From: Planctomycetota bacterium
GTDB taxonomy: Bacteria > Planctomycetota > SZUA-567 > H5-PLA8
Direction of reading: 5' to 3'
Assembly: GCA_023150555.1 (NCBI GenBank)
Contig: JAKLKQ010000015.1
Location: 1-64,000, forward strand
DNA length: 64,000 bases
The stretch's first letter is position 1. Every line of letters begins with the position of its first letter. Below, piece by piece: positions 25,128 through 34,753 of the stretch. Both the position numbers and the translations under genes were made by a program. The notes below the pieces were generated by a model. That model ran no database searches, was not told where the DNA came from, and saw nothing but the letters and a program-made list of their open reading frames with translations.

Positions 25128-27809
25128 GTGAAACCGACCGTCTCCTTTCTTTGTGCCGGCGCGATCCTGGTGGCACTGGCCTGCGGACTGCCCGTACGCG
25201 CGAAGGAGGATGCACAAGGCAGCAAGCATGCGGTCCTGGACTGGAATGCCGACTACTGGCATTACCTCCTGAGCCTGCGGTCGCCCGAGTACGCCTCCGT
25301 TTGGAAGGACCGGAAAGGCCGCGAAGTCCGCTACCTCAACTACCAGCGCGGTTGGCACATCGGATACTCGCGCAGCCGCATCAGCCTGGGTGAGATTCCC
25401 GAGGTTTGGACGCAGCCTGGATTCGACGACTCCGGCTGGGTCGTAAAGAAAGGCGGACCGGAAGCAGGCGCCGGCTGGTACGACCAGATCGTGCGCGTGG
25501 CGTGCGTTCGCGGGCGCTTCGAGGTGCCCGATCCCGGCAAGGTCACCGGCCTCATCCTGGAAGCCCGGTACATCGGCGGCCTGGCGGTCTTCCTCAACGG
25601 GAAGGAAGTGGCCCGCAAGCATCTGCCCGAAGGGCCGCTGAACGGCGACACCATGGCCGACGGCTATCCGGACGAGGCCTACGCCTGGGGCATCCCGCTC
25701 AACAAGCACAACTATCCGCAGTCCGTTTCCGAGTGGAAGGCGCCGGACGAGAAATCCGAACGCGTCCGCACCTTCCAGATCGCGATCGACCCAAAGCTTC
25801 TGGCCAAGGGCACCAACGTACTGAGCCTGTCCTTCCATCGCGCCGGCTACGGCCCGCCTGCGGGACAGTGGAGTTACGAGGCCATGAACGGCTACAAGAA
25901 CACGCCCTGGCCGCACTTCACCATGCTCGATTGCACTCTAAGCGCGGAGCCGGTGGGCTCGGCTCGAGCCCTCGCGCCCGCAACGGGTTCGGCGTTGTGG
26001 AGCGCGGACATCCATCGCCGGCTCGTAAACCGCGACACCGGAGCGCGCTTGCCCGCGGTGATCCGGATGGTTGGGGCGCGCAACGGCGTCTATTCGGGAC
26101 AGGCGGTGCTGGAAACCGGCGAAGACCGCAACGCGCTACAGGCGCACGTCAGCGACCTGGTCCTGGCGGGCGGCGGAGGCCGGATTCCGGCTACCGCCGT
26201 ATCCGTGCGTTACGGCGTCGGCACGCCTCTGGATTCAATGCGCGTTGCGCCCTGGGATCGCCACGGATCCTACTACAGCCCCGATGCCACTCGCCTGCTG
26301 GAGAGCTACGCCTTTGGAACCGGCAACCGGTTCCAGAATCAGGACGAGCGGGTCAACCCAAGCAAAGAAGTGCAGGAAGAAGCCAAGAAGATCGAACTCT
26401 TCGACGCGCTTTCGGACACCCCGCCAGCCCGGCTCGCCGCCGGCAGCTGCCAACCGATCTGGATCAGCGTCCGAATTCCCAAGGATGCCACGCCTGGCCT
26501 GTACACCGGAACCATGACCGTGAATACGGACAAACCCCTCACGGGGGAGATTCGCCTCCAAGTCGCCGACTGGTCCTTGCCGGACGCGAAAGACCTCGCA
26601 TCCTTTGTTGGCCTCCAGCAGTCCCTAGAACCATTGGCGGCGCATTACAAATGTGCGCACTGGTCCGATGAACACTGGGCGTTGCTGGAACGCTCGACGG
26701 CCTTGCTGAGCGAGATCGGCAACGACCTGGCCGTGCTGCCGCTGATCTGCGGAGGCGAAGCCGACAACGTAGAGAGCTTGGTGACGTGGAACAAGCAGGG
26801 CGACGGCTACACCTACGACTGGAAAAACTTCGACCGGTACCTGGCTCTCATCGAGAAGTACTGGGGCCGAAACACGGCGATCGTCGGCGAGATCTGCTGG
26901 GTGCCGTACACCAGTAAGGGCTGGGTCGTCGTCCAGCCAGGCGTGTCTGTCGAAACGGACGGCAAGACCCAAAAGACCGAACTCCCCGCACCGGGTTCCG
27001 AAGAATGGAAGAAGGTCTTCGTTCCGTTCGCAAGAGCCGTGCACGAACGGCTGAAGAGCAAGGGGTTCGAACGCTTTTACTGGGGCTGGTTCTACGACAA
27101 CGCGGAGCCGCTGCTGCCTATGGCAAAGGCCATGGCCGAAGCCCTTACGTCCGTCGGATGGGCGCGTGCCAGCCACAACGGGTTCGGCAACAAACCGCTC
27201 GTCCCTGGCGCCGAGGTCGCCAACCTCGACATGCACATCCGCGGTTTCTCCGAGCCCTTCACCAAGGAGCATGAGCCCATCAGCCATCGCGGATGGAAAA
27301 ACGCAGGCAACCTGCTGTTCCCACGCGTTGCCTCCCAAATCCAATCCATCAATCCTGTCGAAGCGCCGATGGCCTTGCGATGGCTGCCCGAAAACTGCCT
27401 GGTCAACGGCGCCGCGGGATTCGGCCGCATGGGCGCCGACTATTTCCCGCCTTTCCGATTCGGCAACTGGTATCATCCGTTCGTGAACTACCTGCTGGCG
27501 CCAGGTCCCAAGGGCGCCTTGGGCACGGTCCGCTTCGAAGCCCTTCGCGAAGGCCTGCAGGAGGCCGAAGTCCGCATCGCACTCGAACGCGCCGATAACG
27601 ACGCCACCGAACCGGCCAAGTCGGTCCTGGCCGCGCGCATCCATGCGATCGGCGCCCTGCCCACGGGAGCCTCCAGCGCGATGTCCGAGTACTACGGCGG
27701 CTGGCAGGAGCGCAGTTGGGATTTGTATTCGGCCGTCGCGGCCGCATTCGGCGGCAAGGCGCTTTCGGAGAAGGAAAAGCAGGCCTTTTTCGCTGCACCC
27801 GGACGCTAA
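25128..27809 (+). CDS. Large secreted protein, DUF4091/glycoside-hydrolase-like
   Basis: 893 aa, starting at GTG with GGGAGG upstream and a signal peptide (VSFLCAGAILVALACGLPVRA). The N-terminal ~270 residues look like a carbohydrate-binding jelly roll of the kind in sugar hydrolases (FDDSGWVVKKG, GLAVFLNGKEV, GTNVLSLSFHRAGYG). A segment with SVRIPKDATPGLYTGTM leads into a (beta/alpha)-barrel-like C-terminal half. I recognise this as the DUF4091 type often annotated as a glycoside-hydrolase-like domain. Catalytic residues cannot be fixed from sequence alone. The neighbouring sugar-type regulator supports a role in polysaccharide breakdown. Secretion to periplasm or outside is predicted. Confidence 0.7.
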   Translation: MKPTVSFLCAGAILVALACGLPVRAKEDAQGSKHAVLDWNADYWHYLLSLRSPEYASVWKDRKGREVRYLNYQRGWHIGYSRSRISLGEIPEVWTQPGFDDSGWVVKKGGPEAGAGWYDQIVRVACVRGRFEVPDPGKVTGLILEARYIGGLAVFLNGKEVARKHLPEGPLNGDTMADGYPDEAYAWGIPLNKHNYPQSVSEWKAPDEKSERVRTFQIAIDPKLLAKGTNVLSLSFHRAGYGPPAGQWSYEAMNGYKNTPWPHFTMLDCTLSAEPVGSARALAPATGSALWSADIHRRLVNRDTGARLPAVIRMVGARNGVYSGQAVLETGEDRNALQAHVSDLVLAGGGGRIPATAVSVRYGVGTPLDSMRVAPWDRHGSYYSPDATRLLESYAFGTGNRFQNQDERVNPSKEVQEEAKKIELFDALSDTPPARLAAGSCQPIWISVRIPKDATPGLYTGTMTVNTDKPLTGEIRLQVADWSLPDAKDLASFVGLQQSLEPLAAHYKCAHWSDEHWALLERSTALLSEIGNDLAVLPLICGGEADNVESLVTWNKQGDGYTYDWKNFDRYLALIEKYWGRNTAIVGEICWVPYTSKGWVVVQPGVSVETDGKTQKTELPAPGSEEWKKVFVPFARAVHERLKSKGFERFYWGWFYDNAEPLLPMAKAMAEALTSVGWARASHNGFGNKPLVPGAEVANLDMHIRGFSEPFTKEHEPISHRGWKNAGNLLFPRVASQIQSINPVEAPMALRWLPENCLVNGAAGFGRMGADYFPPFRFGNWYHPFVNYLLAPGPKGALGTVRFEALREGLQEAEVRIALERADNDATEPAKSVLAARIHAIGALPTGASSAMSEYYGGWQERSWDLYSAVAAAFGGKALSEKEKQAFFAAPGR

Positions 27810-27848
27810 CAGGCTACCGAAAATACGAACCTCGTGGAGAACCGCGCG

Positions 27849-29753
27849 ATGCGCAATCGATCCCTGTTGCGAACGGCTGCGGCCCTGGCACTGGTCCCCG
27901 CACTTCTTCTGGCGGGCGGCCTGGTGGCCTCGCGTGCCTTGGCCCTGATCAACCCGAACTTCACGCCCGTGCATGTGGAGAAGAGTTCCACGCACATTCT
28001 CGCGCTCAAGCCCAAGTGCGCAAAACCCGGCGCGAACGCTGCGACCCTCGAAATCGCCGAAACGATCAAAGGCAAGGCGCCCGGCGCGAGCCTGAGTATC
28101 GACTTCAACAAGGTCGCCGGCGAGAAGGACGGCAAACAGGCGGCCGACGAATTGCTCACACTTCTGGCGGAGAGCGAGAAGAAGGGCGAAGCCGTTTTCC
28201 TCGCCATTGGCGAGATGGAAGGCAAGCGCGCGGCTCTGTTGCACGTCAGCGGCCAGTGGGCCCGCCTGACCCCAGGCACCGATGAAACCGCCTGGCAGTT
28301 CGAAAAGCTCGACCCCATGCTTCGCAGCACCTTCAACGGCAGCACGGACATGCTGCTCGAGACGATGCGCTACATGCGCAAGTTCCCGGACATGCCCATC
28401 ATGCCCGCCACCGGCGGCGTCAATTGGGACAGCCAGAACAAGCTCGAAAGCCTGCGCGGCAAGGCCGGCGCGGTGATTCCCGTCGACGTCAACGGCGACG
28501 GCCTGCTTGACCTCTTCGCCGCCTGCGCCGAAGGCGACATCCTCTGGGTCCAGAAGGACACCACATTTGCGCCGCTCGAGAAGTGGAATTCCAAGTGCAT
28601 CTCCGCGGCATGGGCCGACTTCAATGCCGACGGCCACCCCGACTGCGCGCTCCTGGGCGCCGACGGCTCGCTCCGGCTCCGCCTGCAAGATGCGTCGGGC
28701 AAGTTTTCCGACTTGGACGTGAAGCCCGCCGGCAGCCTTGCGAATGCCCGAAGCGTGCAGGCGGTCGGCCTTGCACCCGGAGCACCGTCAAGCCTGGTAA
28801 TCGGCGGCAACGGCGCGCCTGTGGTGCTTCGGAACAAAGGCACGCAGCCGCCGGCCTTCGAAACCCTCCCGCTTGGAACTATCGATTCGAAGGACTGGGG
28901 CCCCAGCGGGCCGGTGGTCGTCGCGGACTTCGACAACGACGGCCGCCCGGACCTGCTGCACTGCTTCCAGAAGAACGGCGCTCATTACTGCGGCGAGGAC
29001 GGCGGCTTCGCGGCCCCGGTTGCCTGCAGCGCGGCGATGGGCGAAGCGAAGGAGCGCTCCGTAACGCTGGCGGACTTCGATGGCGACGGGCGCCTGGACC
29101 TGTACCTCAGCGGCGGCGGCTCCCTTCCCGTGCTCCTGCAGAACCGCGAAGGCGGCTTCAGCGACGTATCGCGTTTCTGCGGAGAGCCCAGCTACAACCT
29201 CCAGCCCGGCGCTACCTGCATCGCGGCCGGAGATTTCAACAACGACACCTTCGCCGATCTTTTTGTCGGCTACGGCGAGGACGCCGGCCAGTTCTACTAC
29301 AACCGCGGCTTCCGAAGCTTCGCCATCAACGAAGCCCTCAAGTTCCACGACGACGACATGCCCGGCCAGGGCAAAGGCCAGAGCGCTGCGGCCTGGGCCG
29401 ACTTCGACAGCGACGGCGCATTGGATCTGGCGTGTGTACTGGCCAACGGCGATGTGTATCTCGCCAAGACCACGCTCGGAACGATGATGACGCCCGCCTG
29501 CCTTCACGTTAAGCTGCCGCCGGACGCCCGCAGTTGCGGCACGCTGAACATTCGTCTCGCGATTGAAGGCCGTTGCATCGGCGCGGCGCGCGCAACGGCG
29601 CACGGGCCGGCGGCCTTCTTCGGAATCCCGCAAGCCGGCGAGTACGAAGTGCGCTGGCAGTTGCCGGGTCAGCCGGAAGTCTCGAAGAAAGTGATCGTCG
29701 AGAATGCGCCGGTGGAAATCGTAGTCGGCCCGTCTCCGAAGGCCGGCCAATAG
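27849..29753 (+). CDS. Secreted FG-GAP/VCBS-repeat protein
   Basis: 634 aa. It has a signal peptide (LLRTAAALALVPALLLAGGLVASRALA). From about residue 200 at least six FG-GAP repeats carry calcium-binding Asp/Asn loops: DVNGDGLLDLF, DFNADGHPDC, DFDNDGRPDLL, DFDGDGRLDLY, DFNNDTFADLF and DFDSDGALDLA. Together they predict a beta-propeller. The C-terminal ~80 residues are a separate beta-rich domain. Propellers of this kind bind ligands or proteins; no catalytic site is evident. The ATG at 27849 is preceded by GGAG; a GTG 15 bp upstream is the alternative. It is 39 bp after the DUF4091-like gene, and probably in the same operon. Confidence 0.8.
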   Translation: MRNRSLLRTAAALALVPALLLAGGLVASRALALINPNFTPVHVEKSSTHILALKPKCAKPGANAATLEIAETIKGKAPGASLSIDFNKVAGEKDGKQAADELLTLLAESEKKGEAVFLAIGEMEGKRAALLHVSGQWARLTPGTDETAWQFEKLDPMLRSTFNGSTDMLLETMRYMRKFPDMPIMPATGGVNWDSQNKLESLRGKAGAVIPVDVNGDGLLDLFAACAEGDILWVQKDTTFAPLEKWNSKCISAAWADFNADGHPDCALLGADGSLRLRLQDASGKFSDLDVKPAGSLANARSVQAVGLAPGAPSSLVIGGNGAPVVLRNKGTQPPAFETLPLGTIDSKDWGPSGPVVVADFDNDGRPDLLHCFQKNGAHYCGEDGGFAAPVACSAAMGEAKERSVTLADFDGDGRLDLYLSGGGSLPVLLQNREGGFSDVSRFCGEPSYNLQPGATCIAAGDFNNDTFADLFVGYGEDAGQFYYNRGFRSFAINEALKFHDDDMPGQGKGQSAAAWADFDSDGALDLACVLANGDVYLAKTTLGTMMTPACLHVKLPPDARSCGTLNIRLAIEGRCIGAARATAHGPAAFFGIPQAGEYEVRWQLPGQPEVSKKVIVENAPVEIVVGPSPKAGQ

Positions 29754-29761
29754 GATCCCGG

Positions 29762-30577
29762 ATGACGTCCACGCTTCCGTACGACACGCACACCCACACA
29801 CCGCTGTGCAAACATGCCGAAGGCGAGCCCGAAGCCTACGCCGAAGCGGCGCTGCGCCGCGGGATGAAAGGCATCTTCGTCACCTGCCACAACCCGATGC
29901 CCGACGGGTGGAGTCCGAACGTGCGGATGGCCCCCGAAGAATTCGGAGCTTACCTGGCGCTGGTCGCGCGCGCGAAACAGGCAATGTCCGGACGGGTCGA
30001 GGTGCGCCTGGGTCTTGAGTGCGACTATTTTCCCGGCGCCGAACCGTGGCTCGAAAAACAGATCGCCTCCGCGCCGCTGGAGTATGTGCTCGGCTCGGTG
30101 CACTCGCACATCAGCGCCTACAAACAGGCGTTCTTCCGCGGCGACATGCAGGCCTATCGTGCGCTCTACTTCGACCATCTGGCGCGCGCCGCCGAATCTA
30201 AACTCTTCGATTGCCTGGCACATCCGGATCTGGTCAAGAACCAGGACGCCGAATCCTGGAATCCCGAATCGGTGCTCGACGACATCCGGCGCGCGCTAGA
30301 CCGCATCGCGAAGACCGGCGTGGCCATGGAAGTGAACACCTCGGGCCTGAACAAATTCTGCGAGGAGATCTTCCCCGGCCCGTTGATCCTCAGAGAAATT
30401 GGCGCGCGCGGCATCCCCGTGACCGTGGGCAGCGACGCTCACAAGCCCGAACGGATCGGTGCGGATTTCGACCTCGCCTTGAAAGCCCTTGCGGCGGCCG
30501 GAATCGAGTCCGTTTCCTACTTCTTCGAACGCCGCCGCACGGAATTCCGAATCAACCCGGACGCCATTACGGCATAA
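29762..30577 (+). CDS. PHP-domain phosphoesterase, histidinol-phosphatase-like
   Basis: 271 aa, the usual length of PHP-type histidinol phosphatases. The metal motif DTHTHT opens the protein (residues 8-13). Further ligands are expected at GLECDYF, GSVHSH, AHPDL, and the C-terminal GSDAHKPERIG. The fold hydrolyses phosphate esters with a trinuclear metal site. Histidinol phosphate is the best-known substrate, but no other his genes are nearby, so another sugar phosphate is possible. The ATG at 29762 lies 8 bp after the FG-GAP stop. Confidence 0.85.
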   Translation: MTSTLPYDTHTHTPLCKHAEGEPEAYAEAALRRGMKGIFVTCHNPMPDGWSPNVRMAPEEFGAYLALVARAKQAMSGRVEVRLGLECDYFPGAEPWLEKQIASAPLEYVLGSVHSHISAYKQAFFRGDMQAYRALYFDHLARAAESKLFDCLAHPDLVKNQDAESWNPESVLDDIRRALDRIAKTGVAMEVNTSGLNKFCEEIFPGPLILREIGARGIPVTVGSDAHKPERIGADFDLALKALAAAGIESVSYFFERRRTEFRINPDAITA

Positions 30578-30582
30578 CACCC

Positions 30583-30606
30583 GGCGGTTTCCCCGACCGC
30601 CTTCTT
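30583..30606 (+). terminator. Weak hairpin after the PHP gene
   Basis: GGCGGT (30583-30588) pairs with ACCGCC (30596-30601) over a 7-nt loop and is followed by TTCTT. Weak, but it lies just after a stop codon and before a 160-bp gap. Confidence 0.35.
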
Positions 30607-30653
30607 CGCAACACCTTGAATCAATGAACCTTACACCGTCGCGGAGCCGCGTT

Positions 30654-30665
30654 TTCCGCGCGGAA
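30654..30665. promoter_or_regulatory. 12-bp palindrome upstream of the oxidoreductase pair
   Basis: TTCCGCGCGGAA is a perfect palindrome with the central CG step common in LacI-family operators, about 100 bp before the start of the frameshifted oxidoreductase gene. No matching regulator gene lies adjacent. Confidence 0.25.
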
Positions 30666-30763
30666 TCCGGCATTACGACAATACCGACGCTGTATGTAAC
30701 AGGAGAAACCGTTCGTCCATCCACACGCCGCCGGACGCAACTGCAAATGAGAAGGAGCACTTC

Positions 30764-31818
30764 GTGGCGAAGAAACTAAAAGTAGGCATCGTGGGCGCCG
30801 GCGGAATCTGGAAGTCGCACCTGCCAGGATGGCAGGCCAGTCCCGACGCGGAGTTGGTTGCGATCGCGGACCTGATCCCCGAAAACCTGAAGCGCGCCGG
30901 CGAGATGACCGGCGCCGAACGCCTCTACACGAAGGCTAGAGACCTCTACGCCGATCCCGACATCGACATCGTCGACATCTGCACGGCCAACCGCTTCCAC
31001 GCGCCGCTGGCCATCGGGGCGCTGGACGCCGGTAAACACGTGCTGTGCGAGAAGCCCCTGGCGCCCACGCCCGAGGAAGTGCGGCGCATGATTGCGGCGC
31101 GCGACCGCAGTGGCAGGTTGCTGATGACGGCGCAAAACTACCGCTTCGAGGCATCCAGCCGCGCGCTGAAGGCGGAGATCGACGACGGGCTGCTGGGCGA
31201 GATCTACCACACTCGCTGCTGGGCGCTGCGCCGTTCGGGGTGCTCGACCCGGCCGAGTTTCGTCTCCAAGCAGAACAGCGGCGGCGGCCCGTGCATCGAT
31301 ATCGGCGTGCATATCCTGGACCTGGGCCTGTGGCTGATGGGCAATCCGCGCCCGGTCGCCGTCAGCGGCGCGACGCAGGACAAGCTGCGCCGCAACCCGG
31401 GCGCCTTCGTCGGCGCGGGCCGGACGATCCCAGACTGCTGGGCGTCGAGGAATTCGCGGTCGGCTTCGTGCGCTTCGAGAACGGCGCGACGCTGATCTTG
31501 GAGACGAGTTGGATCCTGCACCACGACGACAGCGCAGGAGACACGCATCTGTGGCTTTACGGAACGCAGGCCGGCGCGCACTGGCCCGCCAACAAAATCA
31601 TCGGAACCAACTACCGCACCAAGCAGTACCGCGACATAACCCTGCCCTTCGAGCCGGGCATGGAAGCGCACGCGGCGGAGTGCGTCGCCTTTGCCGACGC
31701 TGTCGCGCATGGCAAACCCTCGCCCGTGCCCGCCGAGCAGTCGCTGGACGTGATCGCGATCCTGGATGGACTGTACCGCGCCGCGGCAAGCGGCCGCGAA
31801 GTAACCCTCGATCGGTGA
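30764..31818 (+). pseudogene. Gfo/Idh/MocA oxidoreductase interrupted by a frameshift
   Basis: The frame starts at GTG 30764 (AAGGAG upstream) with the Rossmann motif VGIVGAGGIWKSHLP and continues through CEKPLAPT and the GGGPCIDIGVHILDLGLWLMG segment. Near 31405-31425 homology passes to another frame, which reads DPRLLGVEEFAVGFVRFENG and runs to the stop at 31818. Without the shift the protein would be about 350 aa, normal for NAD(P)-dependent sugar oxidoreductases of this family. One missing base in the GC-rich GCGGGCCGGACG stretch would explain it. It may be a real inactivating mutation or an assembly error. The following intact paralogue could compensate. Confidence 0.85.
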
Positions 31819-31843
31819 GGAAGACCTTTCAAGGAGGCGACGC

Positions 31844-32857
31844 ATGCCGGAAATCGTTCTGGGCCTGGCCGGAGCCGCGCACATCCACATGCCGGGTTAC
31901 CTGAAGATGCTGAAGGAACGCGCCGGCGTGCGCGTAAAGCACGTCTGGGACCACGACGCCAGCCGCGCGGCGCGCAACGCGCTCGAACTGAACGCGGCGG
32001 CCACCGGCGATTTGGACACCCTGCTGGGCGATCCCGAAGTCCAGGCCGTGCTGGTCTGTTCGGAGACCGACCGCCACCGCAACGTGGTGATCGCGGCGGC
32101 GAAGGCCAAGAAGCACCTCTACGTCGAGAAGCCGCTCGGCCTGGCCACCGCCGACGCCACGGCGATCGCCGCGGCCATCGATTCGGCCGGCGTGCTCTTC
32201 CAGACCGGTTTCGGAAAGCGCAGCCCCGGCTACCACCGCTTCCTCAAGCGGGCCATTGAGCAGGGTCACTTCGGCAAGATCACGCGCATCCGCGTCACGA
32301 TGGTGCACGGCGGCGCGCTGCGCGACGGGAAGTTCTCGGGCGAATACGCCTGGATGGCCGACGCGCGCCAAGCCGGCGGCGGCGGCTTCTTCGACCTGGG
32401 CGGTCACGGCCTGGATTTGCTCTTGTGGATGATGGGTGACGTCGAAGCCGCCACCGCGACAGTGGGCTCGGCGACGGGGCGCTACCCGCTCTGCGACGAG
32501 TTCGGCGAAGGCCAGTTGCGCTTCGCCAACGGCGCCATCGGCACCATCGCGGCAGGTTGGGTCGACCTCACGGATCCGGTGGACTTTGCGATCTGGGGCA
32601 CCGAAGGCCAAGCGTACCTGACGCGTGACGACGCGCTGTACTTCAAGAGCAGCCACGTGGCCGGTGCCGAGGGCAAAGAGCCGTGGACCGTTCTGCCGCC
32701 CGACCTGCCCCACAACTTCCTGCGCTTCCTCGACGCCGTCGAAGGAAAGGGAATGGTCGAACTGATCTCCGCGAAGGAAGCGGCCTACGTCAGCGCGGTG
32801 ATGGACGCCCTGTACCGCGGCGCGAAAGAAGGGATCTGGGTTAAGCCCGAACGGTGA
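31844..32857 (+). CDS. Gfo/Idh/MocA-family NAD(P)-dependent oxidoreductase
   Basis: 337 aa. The N-terminal Rossmann domain (LGLAGAAHIHMPGYL, then VLVCSETDRHRNVV and VEKPLGLA) binds NAD(P). The C-terminal alpha/beta domain holds GGGGFFDLGGHGLDLLLWMMG, where K/D/H catalytic positions usually fall. It is a soluble cytoplasmic enzyme acting on a sugar or polyol; the substrate cannot be deduced. RBS AAGGAGG precedes the ATG. It is 25 bp after the frameshifted paralogue. Confidence 0.85.
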   Translation: MPEIVLGLAGAAHIHMPGYLKMLKERAGVRVKHVWDHDASRAARNALELNAAATGDLDTLLGDPEVQAVLVCSETDRHRNVVIAAAKAKKHLYVEKPLGLATADATAIAAAIDSAGVLFQTGFGKRSPGYHRFLKRAIEQGHFGKITRIRVTMVHGGALRDGKFSGEYAWMADARQAGGGGFFDLGGHGLDLLLWMMGDVEAATATVGSATGRYPLCDEFGEGQLRFANGAIGTIAAGWVDLTDPVDFAIWGTEGQAYLTRDDALYFKSSHVAGAEGKEPWTVLPPDLPHNFLRFLDAVEGKGMVELISAKEAAYVSAVMDALYRGAKEGIWVKPER

Positions 32858-32869
32858 ACGCCGGGACGG

Positions 32870-33568
32870 TTACACCGAAGGTAGCGCGGCCACGCCCACC
32901 AGCAGTTTCACCCGATAGGCAAGGCGCAACGAATCGCCCGTGATCGGGTCGCACAACTCCGCGCGGAAGCTGGACTCGCAGCGCATCTCGCCGCCCAGCA
33001 CCGGCACCGTGCCGCCGAAGACCACCAGCCCGTCGCGCGAGCCCACCGCTTCGCTCGCCAGTTCCAACAGGCGCTCGGGTTCGAGCAACCGCGCGAGCAA
33101 CCCGTCCTGATACACGGATTCGCCGTCCGGCGCGCCGCCGGTCCAGCTCTTCAATTGCAGGCAGTCCCATCCTTTCCGAACGTCCTCGAACGCCCAGACG
33201 TCGCGGCCCACCACCTTCGGGCAGACCTGCTTGGAGCTGAGTATGTCGTGGCGCTCGAGTGCGCGATCGGTGTGGTCGCTGCCGACGCCGACCCACACGC
33301 GCGCGCCGCTGATGAAGAAGACGGGCTCAACTTCGCCGCTGGTGCGCGGCGAGACGACTTCGATCGCCTCGTCCTGGCTGAGGATGCGCGCGGGCGCGGG
33401 GAGCACCAGCGGAACCTGCGCGGGCGGCGGCACGCCTTCGTGCTTCAACTCCTCGATGTGCGCCCGTACGGCGGCTTGGTCGCGGCCGGTGTACCCGAGG
33501 CAGATCAGGCGCCGCGCGGTGAACGAAACCGGCGCGCCGCCGCGGCGGTTGGCAAGCTTGAGTTCCAT
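32870..33568 (-). CDS. DUF2848-family protein
   Basis: 232 aa. It shows the family pattern near the N-terminus (LICLGYTGRDQAAVRAHIEEL) and the central SGEVEPVFF...VWVGVGSDHTDRALE segment. DUF2848 proteins resemble the fumarylacetoacetase/hydratase-like fold set, often near aromatic or amide catabolism genes, but no activity is established to my knowledge. It lies downstream of the nitrilase-cupin gene (6 bp gap) in the operon of the FadR-type regulator. Confidence 0.75.
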   Translation of the reverse strand: MELKLANRRGGAPVSFTARRLICLGYTGRDQAAVRAHIEELKHEGVPPPAQVPLVLPAPARILSQDEAIEVVSPRTSGEVEPVFFISGARVWVGVGSDHTDRALERHDILSSKQVCPKVVGRDVWAFEDVRKGWDCLQLKSWTGGAPDGESVYQDGLLARLLEPERLLELASEAVGSRDGLVVFGGTVPVLGGEMRCESSFRAELCDPITGDSLRLAYRVKLLVGVAALPSV

Positions 33569-33574
33569 GGCGGT

Positions 33575-34753
33575 CTATTCTCCCTTTCGCGCGTCGGCCG
33601 GGTCGAAGTAGTGGATCTCGAACAGCAGACAGCCGTTCTTGCTCTTGAAGGGACCGTGCGGCGTATGCGGAGGCCGCACGGCGTAGGTGAACGGCTCGAA
33701 GACCTCGCCGCCGACTTCCAGGTCGCCTTCGACCAGGAAGACCTCTTCCCAGTACTCGTGCTCAAAGGGCTCGGTAGTGAACGCGCCGGGCTGGAAGCGC
33801 AGCAGCCGCGAACGTGTGCCGGTGCGCGCCTGTTCGTCCAGCTTTCCGGCCAGCACCTTCTGCTCGATGTCCTTCGGGTACCCGGGCGGCGCAGCAAAAC
33901 CGTCCTTTACGTTCACAGTGAAGAACTCGAGATGTTCTTTCAGCATGGCGCGATCCTTTCTCTTCAAGCAGGAATTCGTGGCGGCGCCCAGCACGCGGTC
34001 GGCCAGCGCGGGGAATTCGCGACGCGCGGCCTCGGCGCGCTGCGGATCGACATAGGCGGTGACGATCTCTTCGCCTTCGCTGCCGCGCGCCAGGACCTCG
34101 CCCCACGGATCGACGATGTGGCTGTTGCCGGCCAACGTCTTGCCCGCGTTCGTGCCGGCGCAGTTGCAACTGATGAGCCAAGACTGGTTTTCGAGCGCCC
34201 GCGCGCGGTTGAAGAGCCGCCACGGCTTGACGCGCGCCGCCGGCCACGCCGACGCGACGAGGAAGAGATGCGCGCCTCGATCCACCATCGCACGAAAGAG
34301 TTCCGGGAAGCGCAGGTCGTAACACGTGGCAAGCCCGGCGCGGCCCCACGGCGTATCGGCGACAACGGGTTCGCTGCCGGCGCACAACGCCTTGCGTTCC
34401 TCGCTGCCGTAGCCGAAGAGGTGCATCTTGCGGTAACGCGCTACCAATTGGCCGGACGCGTCGATGAGGATGCTGGTATTGAAGAGTTTCCCGCCCTCGT
34501 TTTCGACCAGGCTCCCGCCGAAGATCCAGGCCTTCAGCGCGCGGGCCTTCTCGCGCAGAGCCTTGACGGTCGGGCCATCCAGGGTCTCGGCGTCGGCCGC
34601 ATAGCGGTCGAAGGCAAAGTAGCCGGTCGGCCAGAGCTCGGGCAGCAGCACCAGATCGCTGCCTTTGCTCTTGTCGAGCAGCGCGAGCGCGCGCTCCACT
34701 GTCGCGGCCTTAGGTTCGTCGCAGATCTCAAGCTGTACGCTGCTCGCGCGCAT
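33575..34753 (-). CDS. Nitrilase-superfamily amidase fused in frame to a cupin domain
   Basis: 392 aa. Residues 1-260 are a carbon-nitrogen hydrolase with the Glu-Lys-Cys triad E39 (LLPELWP), K109 (RYRKMHLF) and C144 (ATCYDLRFPELF). Residues 270-392 form a small cupin (HEYWEEVFLVEGDLEVGGEVF ... RPPHTPHGPF). The join has its own AGAAAGGA site and an in-frame ATG at 33946, exactly as if a separate cupin gene began there, and another frame at the join reads a TGA just before it. So either this is a genuine fusion or the nitrilase stop codon has been lost, with the cupin also made alone. The hydrolase probably acts on a small amide in the pathway with the hydroxylase across the divergent promoter. 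Confidence 0.8.
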   Translation of the reverse strand: MRASSVQLEICDEPKAATVERALALLDKSKGSDLVLLPELWPTGYFAFDRYAADAETLDGPTVKALREKARALKAWIFGGSLVENEGGKLFNTSILIDASGQLVARYRKMHLFGYGSEERKALCAGSEPVVADTPWGRAGLATCYDLRFPELFRAMVDRGAHLFLVASAWPAARVKPWRLFNRARALENQSWLISCNCAGTNAGKTLAGNSHIVDPWGEVLARGSEGEEIVTAYVDPQRAEAARREFPALADRVLGAATNSCLKRKDRAMLKEHLEFFTVNVKDGFAAPPGYPKDIEQKVLAGKLDEQARTGTRSRLLRFQPGAFTTEPFEHEYWEEVFLVEGDLEVGGEVFEPFTYAVRPPHTPHGPFKSKNGCLLFEIHYFDPADARKGE

